64,000 bases of DNA from Butyricicoccus pullicaecorum (GTDB taxonomy: Bacteria > Bacillota > Clostridia > Oscillospirales > Butyricicoccaceae), in assembly GCA_018366035.1 (NCBI GenBank), contig JAGZIW010000001.1, positions 186,001-250,000 of the forward strand, given 5' to 3'. The number at the start of each line of letters is the position of its first letter. Position 1 is the first letter of the stretch. A model generated the notes under the pieces. The model saw only the letters and a program-made list of their open reading frames with translations, was not told the DNA's origin and did no database searches. The position numbers and the translations under genes are program-made. Below are positions 8,354-16,422 of this stretch, piece by piece.

Positions 8354-9229
8354 ATGGAGCAGAATGGAATGAAAAGGCTCCTGTGTCAGATGCTGGCAAC
8401 CGTTATGGTGCTGGGGGGATTGTTTGCATGGAATACCCATAAAGCAACGGTATCTGTGCTTGCACAGGAGCAGGTAGATTTGCCTGTACTTATGTATCAT
8501 AGTATCCTAAAAGATGAAGCAAGAGCAAATGACTATGTGTTAAGTCCGGGGACGCTCGCTGCGGATTTGGATTATCTCAAGCAGCATGGATATGAAACTG
8601 TCACGATTTCGCAGCTTGTGGATTATGTAGATGGACAGGGAGACCTGCCGGACAAACCAATTTTGATTACCTTCGATGATGGGTTTTATAACAATTATCT
8701 CTATGCGTATCCGCTTCTCAAGGAGAGAGGAATGTGTGCTGTCATTTCCCCAATCGGCAAGGAAACTGCTTTGTATACAGAAAATGAACAGGAAAATGCG
8801 TATTGGTCTTATTTATCCATAAAACGCCTCATTGAAATGCAGGAAAGCGGCGTATTTGAAATTGCAAATCACTCATATCAGATGCATGCAAATGATGTGC
8901 GCAATGGGTGTCTTAAAAAGCGGGGAGAGCAGGAAAATGCTTATGAGGCGATGTTGGAGGCTGATACCAGACAGGCGCAGACTGTACTTACAGAAGGTGG
9001 ACTGACACCGCCCCTGTGTTATACCTATCCGTTTGGGGCATATAGTCAGGAGACCGAGCGGGTCATGAAAGAGCTGGGCTTTCGCTGTACACTGAGCTGT
9101 GAGGAAAGGCACAATGTCATTACCAGAGACCCCGCGTGCTTGTATCTGCTGGGGAGATATAACCGTCCATCGGGAATTGCGACCGATACGTTCTTTGCGA
9201 GAATGCTTGACGAGGAGGGAAAAAGATGA
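8354..9229 (+). CDS. Secreted polysaccharide deacetylase (NodB/CE4 type)
   Basis: The 291-residue protein begins with an N-terminal membrane segment or signal (about residues 8-28). The CE4 motifs follow in order: PVLMYHSI, ITFDDGF with the catalytic and metal-binding Asp pair, NHSYQMH with the HxxxxH metal site, and TYPFGAY. It probably removes acetyl groups from peptidoglycan or another N-acetylglucosamine polymer outside the cell. The start at 8354 follows GGGAGG; an upstream TTG in frame was rejected. Its stop codon overlaps the start of the next gene (ATGA). A second deacetylase of this family lies at 40144-41283. Confidence 0.88.
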   Translation: MEQNGMKRLLCQMLATVMVLGGLFAWNTHKATVSVLAQEQVDLPVLMYHSILKDEARANDYVLSPGTLAADLDYLKQHGYETVTISQLVDYVDGQGDLPDKPILITFDDGFYNNYLYAYPLLKERGMCAVISPIGKETALYTENEQENAYWSYLSIKRLIEMQESGVFEIANHSYQMHANDVRNGCLKKRGEQENAYEAMLEADTRQAQTVLTEGGLTPPLCYTYPFGAYSQETERVMKELGFRCTLSCEERHNVITRDPACLYLLGRYNRPSGIATDTFFARMLDEEGKR

Positions 9230-9519
9230 GTGTATGTGAAGAATATTGTACGCTGGCAGCGCTGCGGTGCAGAGAGGTCATCAATCTCTGTGACGGTGCG
9301 CGTATGGGGTATGTGAGCGATATCCAGTTCGACATCAACAGCGGAAGGATTACCGCATTCATTGTGCCGGAGACAGCAGGCGTGCTGGGACTGCTTGGAA
9401 AAGGAGAGGACGCAGTGATTTCTTGGGACTGCATCGAAAAAATCGGAGAGGATATTATTTTTGTAAGGTATCAGAGACCTTGCCCTGAACCGCGTCCGCA
9501 TAAACGATTTTGCTCGTAA
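9226..9519 (+). CDS. YlmC/YmxH family sporulation-type PRC-barrel protein
   Basis: A 97-residue protein with the PRC-barrel pattern of the YlmC/YmxH family: LRCREVINLCDGARMGYVSDI, then GRITAFIVP and DAVISWDCIEKIGEDIIFV. Members are common in spore-forming Firmicutes, but their molecular function is unclear. It is translationally coupled to the deacetylase (4-nt overlap). The C-terminal tail is rich in Pro and Arg. No terminator is obvious before the rpsB promoter. Confidence 0.83.
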   Translation: MSVCEEYCTLAALRCREVINLCDGARMGYVSDIQFDINSGRITAFIVPETAGVLGLLGKGEDAVISWDCIEKIGEDIIFVRYQRPCPEPRPHKRFCS

Positions 9520-9545
9520 AAAATAAAAAAAGTCTAAAAATACCT

Positions 9546-9575
9546 TTGACAAAGGAACTTGCTGTATGGTATGAT
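9546..9575 (+). promoter_or_regulatory. rpsB promoter and structured leader
   Basis: A perfect TTGACA (9546-9551) and TATGAT (9570-9575) are separated by 18 bp. The leader of about 110 nt contains a stem (GCGG..ACTG paired with CAGT..CCGC, about 9612-9648) before the AAGGAGG of rpsB. Such a stem could be an S2 autoregulatory site, but I see no match to a specific known leader. Confidence 0.7.
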
Positions 9576-9690
9576 TACAAGGTATGAATACACACATCTC
9601 GCGATGCACGCGGCGGGTGACTGCTTTTGAAACAGTTGCCGCCTGTCAGATGAAACGAGATGGAGGAAAAACCAAGGAGGAATTTCAATT

Positions 9691-10419
9691 ATGGGAGTTA
9701 TTTCTATGAAGCAGCTGCTGGAGGCTGGCGTACATTTCGGCCATCAGACTCGCCGCTGGAACCCGAAGATGGCAACCTACATCTTCACAGAGCGTAATGG
9801 TATCTACATTATCGATCTGCAAAAGACTGTCAAGAAGCTGGAGGAGGCTTACTTCTTCGTTCGTGACACCGCTGCAAATGGTGATTCGATCCTGTTCGTA
9901 GGCACCAAGAAGCAGGCACAGGACGCAATCAAGGAAGAGGCTGAGCGCTGCGGTCAGTACTTCGTAAACGCGCGTTGGCTGGGCGGCATGCTCACAAACT
10001 TTAAGACCATGCGTACCCGTATCAACCGTCTCAACCAGCTCAAGAAGATGCAGGAAGATGGTACTTTCGATCTGCTCCCGAAGAAGGAAGTTATCAAGCT
10101 GCAGCTTGAGATTGCAAAGCTTGAGAAGTATCTGGGCGGCGTTAAGGAAATGAAGAAGCTGCCGGGCGCTATGTTCGTTGTCGATCCGCGTAAGGAAAAG
10201 AATGCAATCGCTGAGGCAAAGAAGCTGGGGATTCCGGTTGTTGCGATCGTTGATACCAACTGTGATCCGGACGAAGTGGATTACGTAATCCCGGGCAACG
10301 ACGATGCAATCCGTGCAATCAAGCTGATTTCCCAGACCATGGCAAACGCTGTGCTGGAAGGCAAGCAGGGTGAGCAGCTGGAGGTTGCAGCTGAGGAAAA
10401 GGAAGCTGTTGCTGAGTAA
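9691..10419 (+). CDS. rpsB: 30S ribosomal protein S2
   Basis: The 242-residue protein begins with the S2 signature (MKQLLEAGVHFGHQTRRWNP) and contains ARWLGGMLTNFKT and PGAMFVVDPRKE. It has the usual length and the usual partner, with tsf following. AAGGAGG precedes the ATG at 9691. The gene contains no TTA, CTA or TCA codons, as expected for a strongly expressed gene in this genome. Confidence 0.98.
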   Translation: MGVISMKQLLEAGVHFGHQTRRWNPKMATYIFTERNGIYIIDLQKTVKKLEEAYFFVRDTAANGDSILFVGTKKQAQDAIKEEAERCGQYFVNARWLGGMLTNFKTMRTRINRLNQLKKMQEDGTFDLLPKKEVIKLQLEIAKLEKYLGGVKEMKKLPGAMFVVDPRKEKNAIAEAKKLGIPVVAIVDTNCDPDEVDYVIPGNDDAIRAIKLISQTMANAVLEGKQGEQLEVAAEEKEAVAE

Positions 10420-10446
10420 AGCGCAGAACAAACTGTGTAATTTTCG

Positions 10447-10494
10447 CAGGGCGCGACGCCCCCGGCGCGCCGGTAAGTCGCGTCCTGTTTATTT
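10447..10494 (+). terminator. GC-rich hairpin between rpsB and tsf
   Basis: CAGGGCGCGAC (10447-10457) pairs with GTCGCGTCCTG (10477-10487). The loop carries its own palindrome (CCGGCGCGCCGG), and TTTATTTATTG follows. It looks like a partial terminator or processing site that would reduce tsf relative to rpsB. No separate tsf promoter is clear. Confidence 0.6.
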
Positions 10495-10529
10495 ATTGTA
10501 TAAAATTCTTATATTTGGAGGAAATAAAA

Positions 10530-11462
10530 ATGGCTTTTACTGCTGCTGACGTAAAGAAGCTGCGCGAGCAGACCAGCGTAGGCATGATGGAGTGCAAGAA
10601 GGCACTGACTGAGGCTGACGGTGACTTTGACAAGGCAATTGAACTGCTGCGTGAAAAGGGTTTGGCAAAGGCTGCAAAGAAGGCAGATCGTGTTGCTGCT
10701 GAGGGCGTTGTTTGTGCAAAGGTTTGCGATGAGTGCGGTGTTGCTGCAATCGTTGAGGTCAATGCAGAGACCGACTTCGTTGCAAAGAATGCAGATTTCC
10801 AGACATTTGTAAACGACGTTGCAACCGTAATCATCAAGGAGAATCCGTCTGACGTTGAGGCGCTCAAGGCTTGCAAGATGGGCGACCTGACCGTTGAGAC
10901 CGCTCTGCAGGAGAAGGTTCTGACCATCGGTGAGAACATTCAGATCCGCCGTTTTGAGCGTTTTGACAACAGCACTGTAAATGTTGCATACAACCACATG
11001 GGCGGCGTAATCGGCACTCTGGTTGCACTTCAGGTTTCTGACAACCTCAAGGATAATGCAACTGTCAAGGAGCTGGGCAAGGATATCGGCATGCAGTCCG
11101 CTGCAATGAACCCGACTTATATGGACAAGTCTGAGGTTGATGCTGCTGTTCTGGAAAAGGAGAAGGAAATCCTTTTGGCACAGGCACTGGAGGAGAACAA
11201 GACTGCTGCAAAGCCGAAGCCGGAGCAGATCATTCACAAGATGGTAGAGGGCCGTATCGGCAAGTACTACGAGGAGAACTGCCTCTTGCAGCAGGCTTTT
11301 GTTAAGGAGAACAAGGTTTCTGTTGAGGGTCACATTGCAGCAGTTGCAAAGGAGCTTGGCGGCGAAATTAAGCTGGTAAAGTGTGTTCGTTTTGAAAAGG
11401 GCGAGGGCATTGAGAAGAAGCAGGACGATTTTGCAGCAGAAGTTGCTTCTATGGCAAAGTAA
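10530..11462 (+). CDS. tsf: Translation elongation factor Ts
   Basis: EF-Ts exchanges GDP for GTP on EF-Tu. The 310-residue protein shows the UBA-like N-terminus (LREQTSVGMMECKKAL), the EF-Tu contact segment NAETDFVAKN and the C-terminal VEGRIGKYYEE region. The start at 10530 follows TTGGAGGAAATAAAA; the TTG 15 nt upstream is part of the ribosome binding site. It is transcribed with rpsB. Confidence 0.97.
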   Translation: MAFTAADVKKLREQTSVGMMECKKALTEADGDFDKAIELLREKGLAKAAKKADRVAAEGVVCAKVCDECGVAAIVEVNAETDFVAKNADFQTFVNDVATVIIKENPSDVEALKACKMGDLTVETALQEKVLTIGENIQIRRFERFDNSTVNVAYNHMGGVIGTLVALQVSDNLKDNATVKELGKDIGMQSAAMNPTYMDKSEVDAAVLEKEKEILLAQALEENKTAAKPKPEQIIHKMVEGRIGKYYEENCLLQQAFVKENKVSVEGHIAAVAKELGGEIKLVKCVRFEKGEGIEKKQDDFAAEVASMAK

Positions 11463-11494
11463 GCGCATTGCGTCCAAAACAAGTATATTAAAAT

Positions 11495-11529
11495 AAAGGG
11501 TCTGAGGAATTTATTTCCTCAGACCCTTT
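11495..11529 (+). terminator. First terminator after tsf
   Basis: A perfect 15-bp stem (AAAGGGTCTGAGGAA / TTCCTCAGACCCTTT) with a TTTAT loop. The downstream T tract is weak. Confidence 0.8.
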
Positions 11530-11592
11530 GAGTTTGTCGGCAAACTGCGGTTTTTCGATGAGTGAGTGTTCGCGAAAGCACTTTGAACGAAG

Positions 11593-11637
11593 AATGCCCG
11601 AAATCGCGCATCAGTGAGCGATTTCGGGCATTTTTTG
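11593..11637 (+). terminator. Second tandem terminator after tsf
   Basis: A perfect 15-bp stem (AATGCCCGAAATCGC / GCGATTTCGGGCATT) followed by TTTTGT. Two strong hairpins in a row insulate the rpsB-tsf unit. Confidence 0.85.
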
Positions 11638-11785
11638 TGACACGTTCCATACATATCATGACGTTTTATAGAATTGCATGGGCGCCATAGGTACGAAATA
11701 TTTTTTCGACGGTCTGGCGTGAAGTGTGCACTTCACATATTTTATAAGAGATTTTTTGGGATATCAGGGAATTGCGCACCTATTT

Positions 11786-12430
11786 TTATACAGAAAGATT
11801 GATATCAAGCTTGGGAGTAGGCTTGTTTTCAGATGCTTCCTTGCGAGCAGCTTCATAAGCTTCCTTATAAACGCGGTCGGCTTCTTTTTTGAAGTCGATC
11901 TCCTTTTGGGTTGGGGTTTCTTTCCAGCCATCTTTGCGGGCAGGATCATAGGACAAGATTTCATTACCGCTTTGGTCATATACAGACAGCTTGCCGCCAA
12001 TGGGAGCGGTGGGTGTAAACTTTGCGGAGTAGGAAGGAAAGCCGGGAATATTGTGAATAAAAGTGGGCTCACCGTTTGGGATACTTGGCGTAGTCTGCAC
12101 CATGGACTTGAACATGGTCATCAGTTGACCGCGGTCAGGAGAAATATTATTTTGTATCTGATATTTTTTAAGATAAGCGCCATAGGTATCGGCACTCATG
12201 AAGTTATCTTTTTTTGCATCGTTCTTTGCCATTTCCTGAATATCTGCAAAGACCTTGTCCGGCAGAGAACTGTTATTATTTGGATTTTCTGTGCCGTCCG
12301 GACGTGTAGGATCGTCCACGGAGGGAGTGTTTTCTGGTTTTGTATCTGTGGGCTTCTGCGGACGAAGCTCAGGATTCAATTGGTGCTGACGATATATGCT
12401 GGTAAACATGGAAGAACCTGAAATATTCAT
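11786..12430 (-). CDS. Protein of unknown function, Pro/Asn/Asp-rich
   Basis: A 214-residue hydrophilic protein that I do not recognise. Residues 20-55 form a low-complexity linker rich in Pro, Thr, Asn and Asp. A folded-looking middle (DKVFADIQEMAKNDAKKDNF, then YLKKYQIQNN) follows, then a Lys/Glu-rich helical segment near the C-terminus (EADRVYKEAYEAARKEA). There is no signal peptide or membrane segment. The start has AAGGAGCATCTACAT upstream, a good ribosome binding site. It stands alone on the minus strand, converging with the terminators after tsf. Confidence 0.7.
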   Translation of the reverse strand: MNISGSSMFTSIYRQHQLNPELRPQKPTDTKPENTPSVDDPTRPDGTENPNNNSSLPDKVFADIQEMAKNDAKKDNFMSADTYGAYLKKYQIQNNISPDRGQLMTMFKSMVQTTPSIPNGEPTFIHNIPGFPSYSAKFTPTAPIGGKLSVYDQSGNEILSYDPARKDGWKETPTQKEIDFKKEADRVYKEAYEAARKEASENKPTPKLDINLSV

Positions 12431-12561
12431 ATGTAGATGCTCCTTTTCAAAGAATATTGAATGAAATGATTTACCACAACATCGACCATTTTTTCAAAAA
12501 CTTTAGTAGCTTTTACAAAATATGAAGCGATATTTTGTCAAGCATGCTCAGATCTTTAGGT

Positions 12562-13614
12562 TTAATCAAGATTTTGTGAGCAGACGATGGAAATGTTGGT
12601 ACTCAGCTGGTCTGCGTTGGGATACTGTCCTTTGTGAAGAAGGTCGCACAGCAATATAAGGGGCTGATATCCTTGCCGAAACATATCCTGTGTGATGGTC
12701 AAATCGAGCGTACCCTCTTGCAGCATCTGTCGTGTATGCTCTGACATATCATGCGCAATGACACGTATCTTTCCGTTCATATTGGCGGCTTGAATGGCAT
12801 CGATGCACCCTGTGACACTGCGATTGGCCATATAGATTGCATTGACTGTGGGACAATCACGCAGCGCGGCACTGATTTTGTTATAGGTGACACGGTAATC
12901 ATTATAGCTTTCCAGAACCTCAATTTGGTTGCTGGAAAAGCCTAATTTTCGCATGTGAGAGCAAAAACCATCAAGGCGTGTACGGTGTCCATGATAATCC
13001 AGATTGCCTACAACTGCTAAGATTTGTGCATTGGGAGCGACACATTTGCTCATGAGTTCTGCTGCGATTCGCCCGCTTTTTGCGTAGTCCTGCCCGACAA
13101 AGCACAGACGTTTACTTTCTGGCAAGTCGGAATTAAGCGTGATACAGGGAATTCCCTGCTCAGCCAAATCATTGATTTTTGTCTCGATCATGATATCGTT
13201 CAGCGCACACAGTGCAATCCCCTTTGCACCCCAGTCAATTAGGCTATCCAACAATTCGATTGCCTCACGTGGGGTGTCAGTTTCGCAGCTGCATACGCGG
13301 ATATCTACTTGCTTGTTGGACAAAACGCGCCGTGCTTCTTCGATTCCGCGTGTCACCTCGGTGCGGAATGTGCCTGTCCAGTTGGGAAGCAGTACGCCCA
13401 AACGGATTGGCGGATATTCGTTTTGTACCTGCGGGGCAGATGCTTGCCGATGCGCTTCTCTGGGAGAAAGATATCCGGTCTCCTGCACAGCGCGCAGAAC
13501 ACGTTCCCGCACGTCCGCACGCACATAGGAGCGATTATTCAGCACGCGATCAACTGTGCCGCGTGACACACCAGAACGCTTTGCCAAATCGGCTATTGTG
13601 GGACGTTTACCCAT
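12562..13614 (-). CDS. LacI/GalR family transcriptional regulator
   Basis: A 350-residue repressor-type protein. Its N-terminal helix-turn-helix (TIADLAKRSGVSRGTVDRVLNN) is followed by a periplasmic-binding-protein-like effector domain from about residue 65. The start at 13614 follows AGGAGG; the reading frame stays open far upstream only because the repeat unit there is a multiple of three. The gene is divergent from the sugar-binding lipoprotein and iolG-like genes, so it probably controls them in response to a sugar or cyclitol. Which palindrome it binds is not known. Confidence 0.92.
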   Translation of the reverse strand: MGKRPTIADLAKRSGVSRGTVDRVLNNRSYVRADVRERVLRAVQETGYLSPREAHRQASAPQVQNEYPPIRLGVLLPNWTGTFRTEVTRGIEEARRVLSNKQVDIRVCSCETDTPREAIELLDSLIDWGAKGIALCALNDIMIETKINDLAEQGIPCITLNSDLPESKRLCFVGQDYAKSGRIAAELMSKCVAPNAQILAVVGNLDYHGHRTRLDGFCSHMRKLGFSSNQIEVLESYNDYRVTYNKISAALRDCPTVNAIYMANRSVTGCIDAIQAANMNGKIRVIAHDMSEHTRQMLQEGTLDLTITQDMFRQGYQPLILLCDLLHKGQYPNADQLSTNISIVCSQNLD

Positions 13615-13654
13615 TTTATATGTCCTCCTATGTTTCAGTTTTATGTTTATCACC

Positions 13655-13756
13655 AGCGGCATGGAACAGAAAGCGGGTCTCACCGTATTGTGTGCCGCTG
13701 GAGGTATAATCATGAAATATTTCGTATAATAGTCACTTGTGTGACTATTATACCAC
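13655..13756. repeat. Tandem repeat copy 1 (102-bp unit)
   Basis: First of two head-to-tail 102-bp copies upstream of the LacI-type gene; the copies differ at 5 positions. Each unit contains a hairpin (CAGCGGCA..TGCCGCTG), a near-palindrome CATGAAATATTTCGTG and a 13-bp inverted repeat GTATAATAGTCAC / GTGACTATTATAC (13724-13753 in this copy). Two TATAAT-like hexamers also occur per unit. Confidence 0.95.
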
Positions 13757-13858
13757 AGCGGCACGAAACAGAAAGCGCGTCTCACCGTATTGTGTGCCGC
13801 TGGAGGTATAATCATGAAATATTTCGTGTAATAGTCACTTATGTGACTATTATACCAC
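13757..13858. repeat. Tandem repeat copy 2 (102-bp unit)
   Basis: Second copy, directly abutting the first. The terminal CAC/AG bases suggest the unit boundary is arbitrary. The long hairpin TATACC-CAGCGGCAC against GTGCCGCTG-GGTATA spans the junction of the two copies. The rest of the 13615-14348 gap is very AT-rich. An imperfect dyad at about 13915-13948 (ATATGTG..CACATAT inside CAGG..CCTG) is the only other structure I see there. Confidence 0.95.
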
Positions 13859-14216
13859 AGTTCATAGAAGGTGTATAGATTCCTGTGATACATAAGCACA
13901 GAAATCAAGGGATTCAGGTCATATATGTGCTTTTACACATATTGCCTGAAAATTGAGAATCTATTGAAAAAACAGCTTTTATCAGATAGGCGTTCGTTTT
14001 TTGTTCTAAAATACATGAAATTTGCTTTTTGTATGTTGATTGTAGTGCAGAAAAATCAGATGTATTGTCCAGTTTTTTCTGGAAAAGATTGTATATTCTA
14101 ATTTTTTGTTTTGGTTTTTTATGTATAATCATATTTTTGATTATTCCGAGAACTATTTTTGTTCTGAATTTTCACAAGATTTCAAAAAGGAGAGCAGATT
14201 TCTTTTTTTCCAGTGG

Positions 14217-14245
14217 TTGACAGTTTTCCCTTACATGGATATAAT
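14217..14245 (+). promoter_or_regulatory. Consensus promoter of the sugar-binding protein operon
   Basis: A perfect TTGACA (14217-14222) and a perfect TATAAT (14240-14245) are separated by 17 bp, the ideal sigma-A promoter. It is followed by a leader of about 100 nt with repeated CACATA elements. A promoter this strong is likely held down by a repressor such as the divergent LacI-type protein. Confidence 0.85.
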
Positions 14246-14348
14246 AAGCACATAAAAACACATAGCACATAAATGCACACATCGCGGAAGATATCTGCCG
14301 ATATTTTCCAAAGCTTTTGTGAAGATTCCCATTCAGAAAGGACTTGTT

Positions 14349-15362
14349 ATGATGGAAAAGAGAAATTCAGTTGCAGTGATTGTGGCAGGAATTCTGGCGC
14401 TTACACTGACTGCCTGCGGCAGTTCGGCACCCTCTGGCGATGCGGCTGCAAATTCGGAAGGTGCGAAGCAAGAGCCGTTTGAAATCAGCATGATTCTCAA
14501 GACCAATTCGGCAGAGTTTTGGCAGATGATTCAGGCAGGTGCAGAAGCGTATGAAAAGGAACATCCTGATCTTGTGAAGCTTTCCATTAAGGGGCCACCG
14601 GCAGAGACGTACTACGATGAACAGTTGAATATGCTGCAGACCGATCTTTCAATCGATGCCTATGACGGATATTTGATTGCGCCGCTTCAATCAGAAGCTG
14701 CGGCAGCACAGATTGCGAATACTGACAAACCGGTTATTGCATTTGATACTAACATTGATTCTCCCAAATGTCTGAGCTTTGTAGGCACAGGAAACAAAGA
14801 AGCGGCAAAGCAGGGGGCAATCGCGGCGGTAGAAGCCGCGAAGGAAGCTGGCTGGGAGGAAATCAAATGTGTTGAAATCGCAGGTGTACAAGGCGATGCA
14901 ACCAATACCGCACGCATGGAAGGTTTCCGTGAGGGAATCAATGAGAGTGGCGGTCAATTTCTTGATGATATGGTCCAATATGCAGAGGCTGTTGCAGACA
15001 AAGCCGTAAATGCAATGGAAGCGATTATGCAGCAGTATCCGGACGGGATCGCAATCGTTTGTGCAAATAACGATGATATGGCAATGGCAGCCGCTCGTAC
15101 TGCAAAATCCAATCCGGCATATGATAAGACCATTTTCCTTGGCTTTGATGGGCAGATGTCTGCATGTGAGGCAGTGTTATCCGGCGATTTGACAATGACA
15201 GCGGCACAGAACAATTATGATATCGGATATACCGCAGTGGAAACGATGGTTGAAGTCCTTCAAGGTAAGGAAGTCGAAAAGTTTATTGATACTGGAACGG
15301 AAATCATTACCAAGGAAAATGCTGCGGCGCGTGTAGAGCGCATGAAAGGCTATATGCAGTAA
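14349..15362 (+). CDS. Sugar ABC transporter substrate-binding lipoprotein
   Basis: The 337-residue protein has a lipoprotein signal with lipobox LTAC (Cys23). It then has the ribose/inositol-type binding fold: ISMILKTNSAEFW, GYLIAPLQSEA, PVIAFDTNID and ANNDDMAMAA. It should capture a sugar or cyclitol outside the membrane. The start at 14349 follows AGAAAGGA; the next codon is also ATG. No permease or ATPase gene is adjacent, so the transporter core must be encoded elsewhere. The two downstream genes suggest an inositol-like substrate. Confidence 0.9.
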   Translation: MMEKRNSVAVIVAGILALTLTACGSSAPSGDAAANSEGAKQEPFEISMILKTNSAEFWQMIQAGAEAYEKEHPDLVKLSIKGPPAETYYDEQLNMLQTDLSIDAYDGYLIAPLQSEAAAAQIANTDKPVIAFDTNIDSPKCLSFVGTGNKEAAKQGAIAAVEAAKEAGWEEIKCVEIAGVQGDATNTARMEGFREGINESGGQFLDDMVQYAEAVADKAVNAMEAIMQQYPDGIAIVCANNDDMAMAAARTAKSNPAYDKTIFLGFDGQMSACEAVLSGDLTMTAAQNNYDIGYTAVETMVEVLQGKEVEKFIDTGTEIITKENAAARVERMKGYMQ

Positions 15363-15413
15363 TGCAAACCGTACTGAAAAAAATATTTTATTGATTTTGA
15401 TAAGGAGATTTTT

Positions 15414-16421
15414 ATGAAAATCGGTATTATTGGTGCTGGACGTATTGGAAAAGTCCATGCGAAAAATATTGCAATGTTTGTTCCTGCGCTTGAAATCAAG
15501 ACCATTGCAGATCCGTTTCTGGACGATGAAACGATAGTATTTGCAGAGAAATACAAGATTCCAAACACTACAAAAGACGCAAATGATATCTTGTCCGATC
15601 CGGAGATCGAGGCAGTGCTCATCTGCTCGTCAACCGATACCCATTCAAAGTATATCATTGAGGCAGCAAACGCGAAAAAGCATATTTTCTGCGAAAAGCC
15701 CATTGATTACGATATAAAAAGAGTGCATGAAGCGATTGATGCTGCAAAGAATGCAGGAGTCAAGCTGCAAATTGGATTTTGCCGTCGATTTGACCATAAC
15801 CACCGTGCGGTTTATGATATGGTACGTGCGGGGAAGGTGGGTGATGTCAATATCATTAAAATTTCTTCCCGTGATCCAGAACCGCCCAAAATCAGCTATG
15901 TCAAGGTGTCCGGCGGTATCTTCTATGATATGATGATTCATGACTTTGATATGGCACGTTTTCTGGCTGGCAGCGAAGTGATAGAAGTACATGCTGTCGG
16001 TTCTGTATTGGTGGATCCGGAAATTGGACAGGCAGGAGATGTGGATACTGCGCTGGTCACATTAAAATTTGCAAACGGTGCAATCGGCGTCATCGATAAC
16101 AGCCGTAAGGCGGTATATGGTTATGACCAGCGTGTCGAAGTGTTTGGCTCCAAGGGGTGTGCGCAGAATGAAAATGATATCCCGAATACCGCTGTGCTGT
16201 CAACTGCTGATGGCACGACGTATGGAACCGCTTATCAGGTCATGTGGGACCGCTACACCAATGCATTCGTTGCTGAAATGCAGGCATTTGCACATGCCTG
16301 CGTAAATGATGAGGAGCCGCCTGTTACAGGGGAAGATGGCTTGTATCCGGTATTGATGGCAGCCGCAGCGACAAAATCGCTGAAGGAAGGCCGTCCGGTT
16401 AAAATTTTGGAGGTTGAATAA
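15414..16421 (+). CDS. iolG: Gfo/Idh/MocA oxidoreductase, probably inositol 2-dehydrogenase
   Basis: The 335-residue NAD(P)-dependent dehydrogenase has a Rossmann GAGRIG at residues 7-12, the conserved EKP at 94-96, and the catalytic Asp/His pair in GGIFYDMMIHDFD (Asp172, His176). The spacing and sequence around these motifs are like IolG, which oxidises myo-inositol to scyllo-inosose. The wider family has many substrates, so the symbol is tentative. It starts after AAGGAGA, about 50 nt behind the binding-protein gene, and is followed immediately by the isomerase gene. Confidence 0.85.
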   Translation: MKIGIIGAGRIGKVHAKNIAMFVPALEIKTIADPFLDDETIVFAEKYKIPNTTKDANDILSDPEIEAVLICSSTDTHSKYIIEAANAKKHIFCEKPIDYDIKRVHEAIDAAKNAGVKLQIGFCRRFDHNHRAVYDMVRAGKVGDVNIIKISSRDPEPPKISYVKVSGGIFYDMMIHDFDMARFLAGSEVIEVHAVGSVLVDPEIGQAGDVDTALVTLKFANGAIGVIDNSRKAVYGYDQRVEVFGSKGCAQNENDIPNTAVLSTADGTTYGTAYQVMWDRYTNAFVAEMQAFAHACVNDEEPPVTGEDGLYPVLMAAAATKSLKEGRPVKILEVE

Positions 16422-16422
16422 A

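Noticed and set aside
10509..11477. 322-codon minus-strand frame opposite tsf
   Set aside because: Antisense artefact of codon bias.
13615..13908. N-terminal extension of the LacI-type protein containing two near-identical 34-residue repeats
   Set aside because: It is translation of the 102-bp non-coding repeat; the helix-turn-helix start with AGGAGG lies downstream at 13614.
13914..14132. 72-codon minus-strand frame in the AT-rich gap upstream of the regulator
   Set aside because: Lys/Ile-rich translation typical of random AT-rich DNA, with no clear ribosome binding site or family motif.
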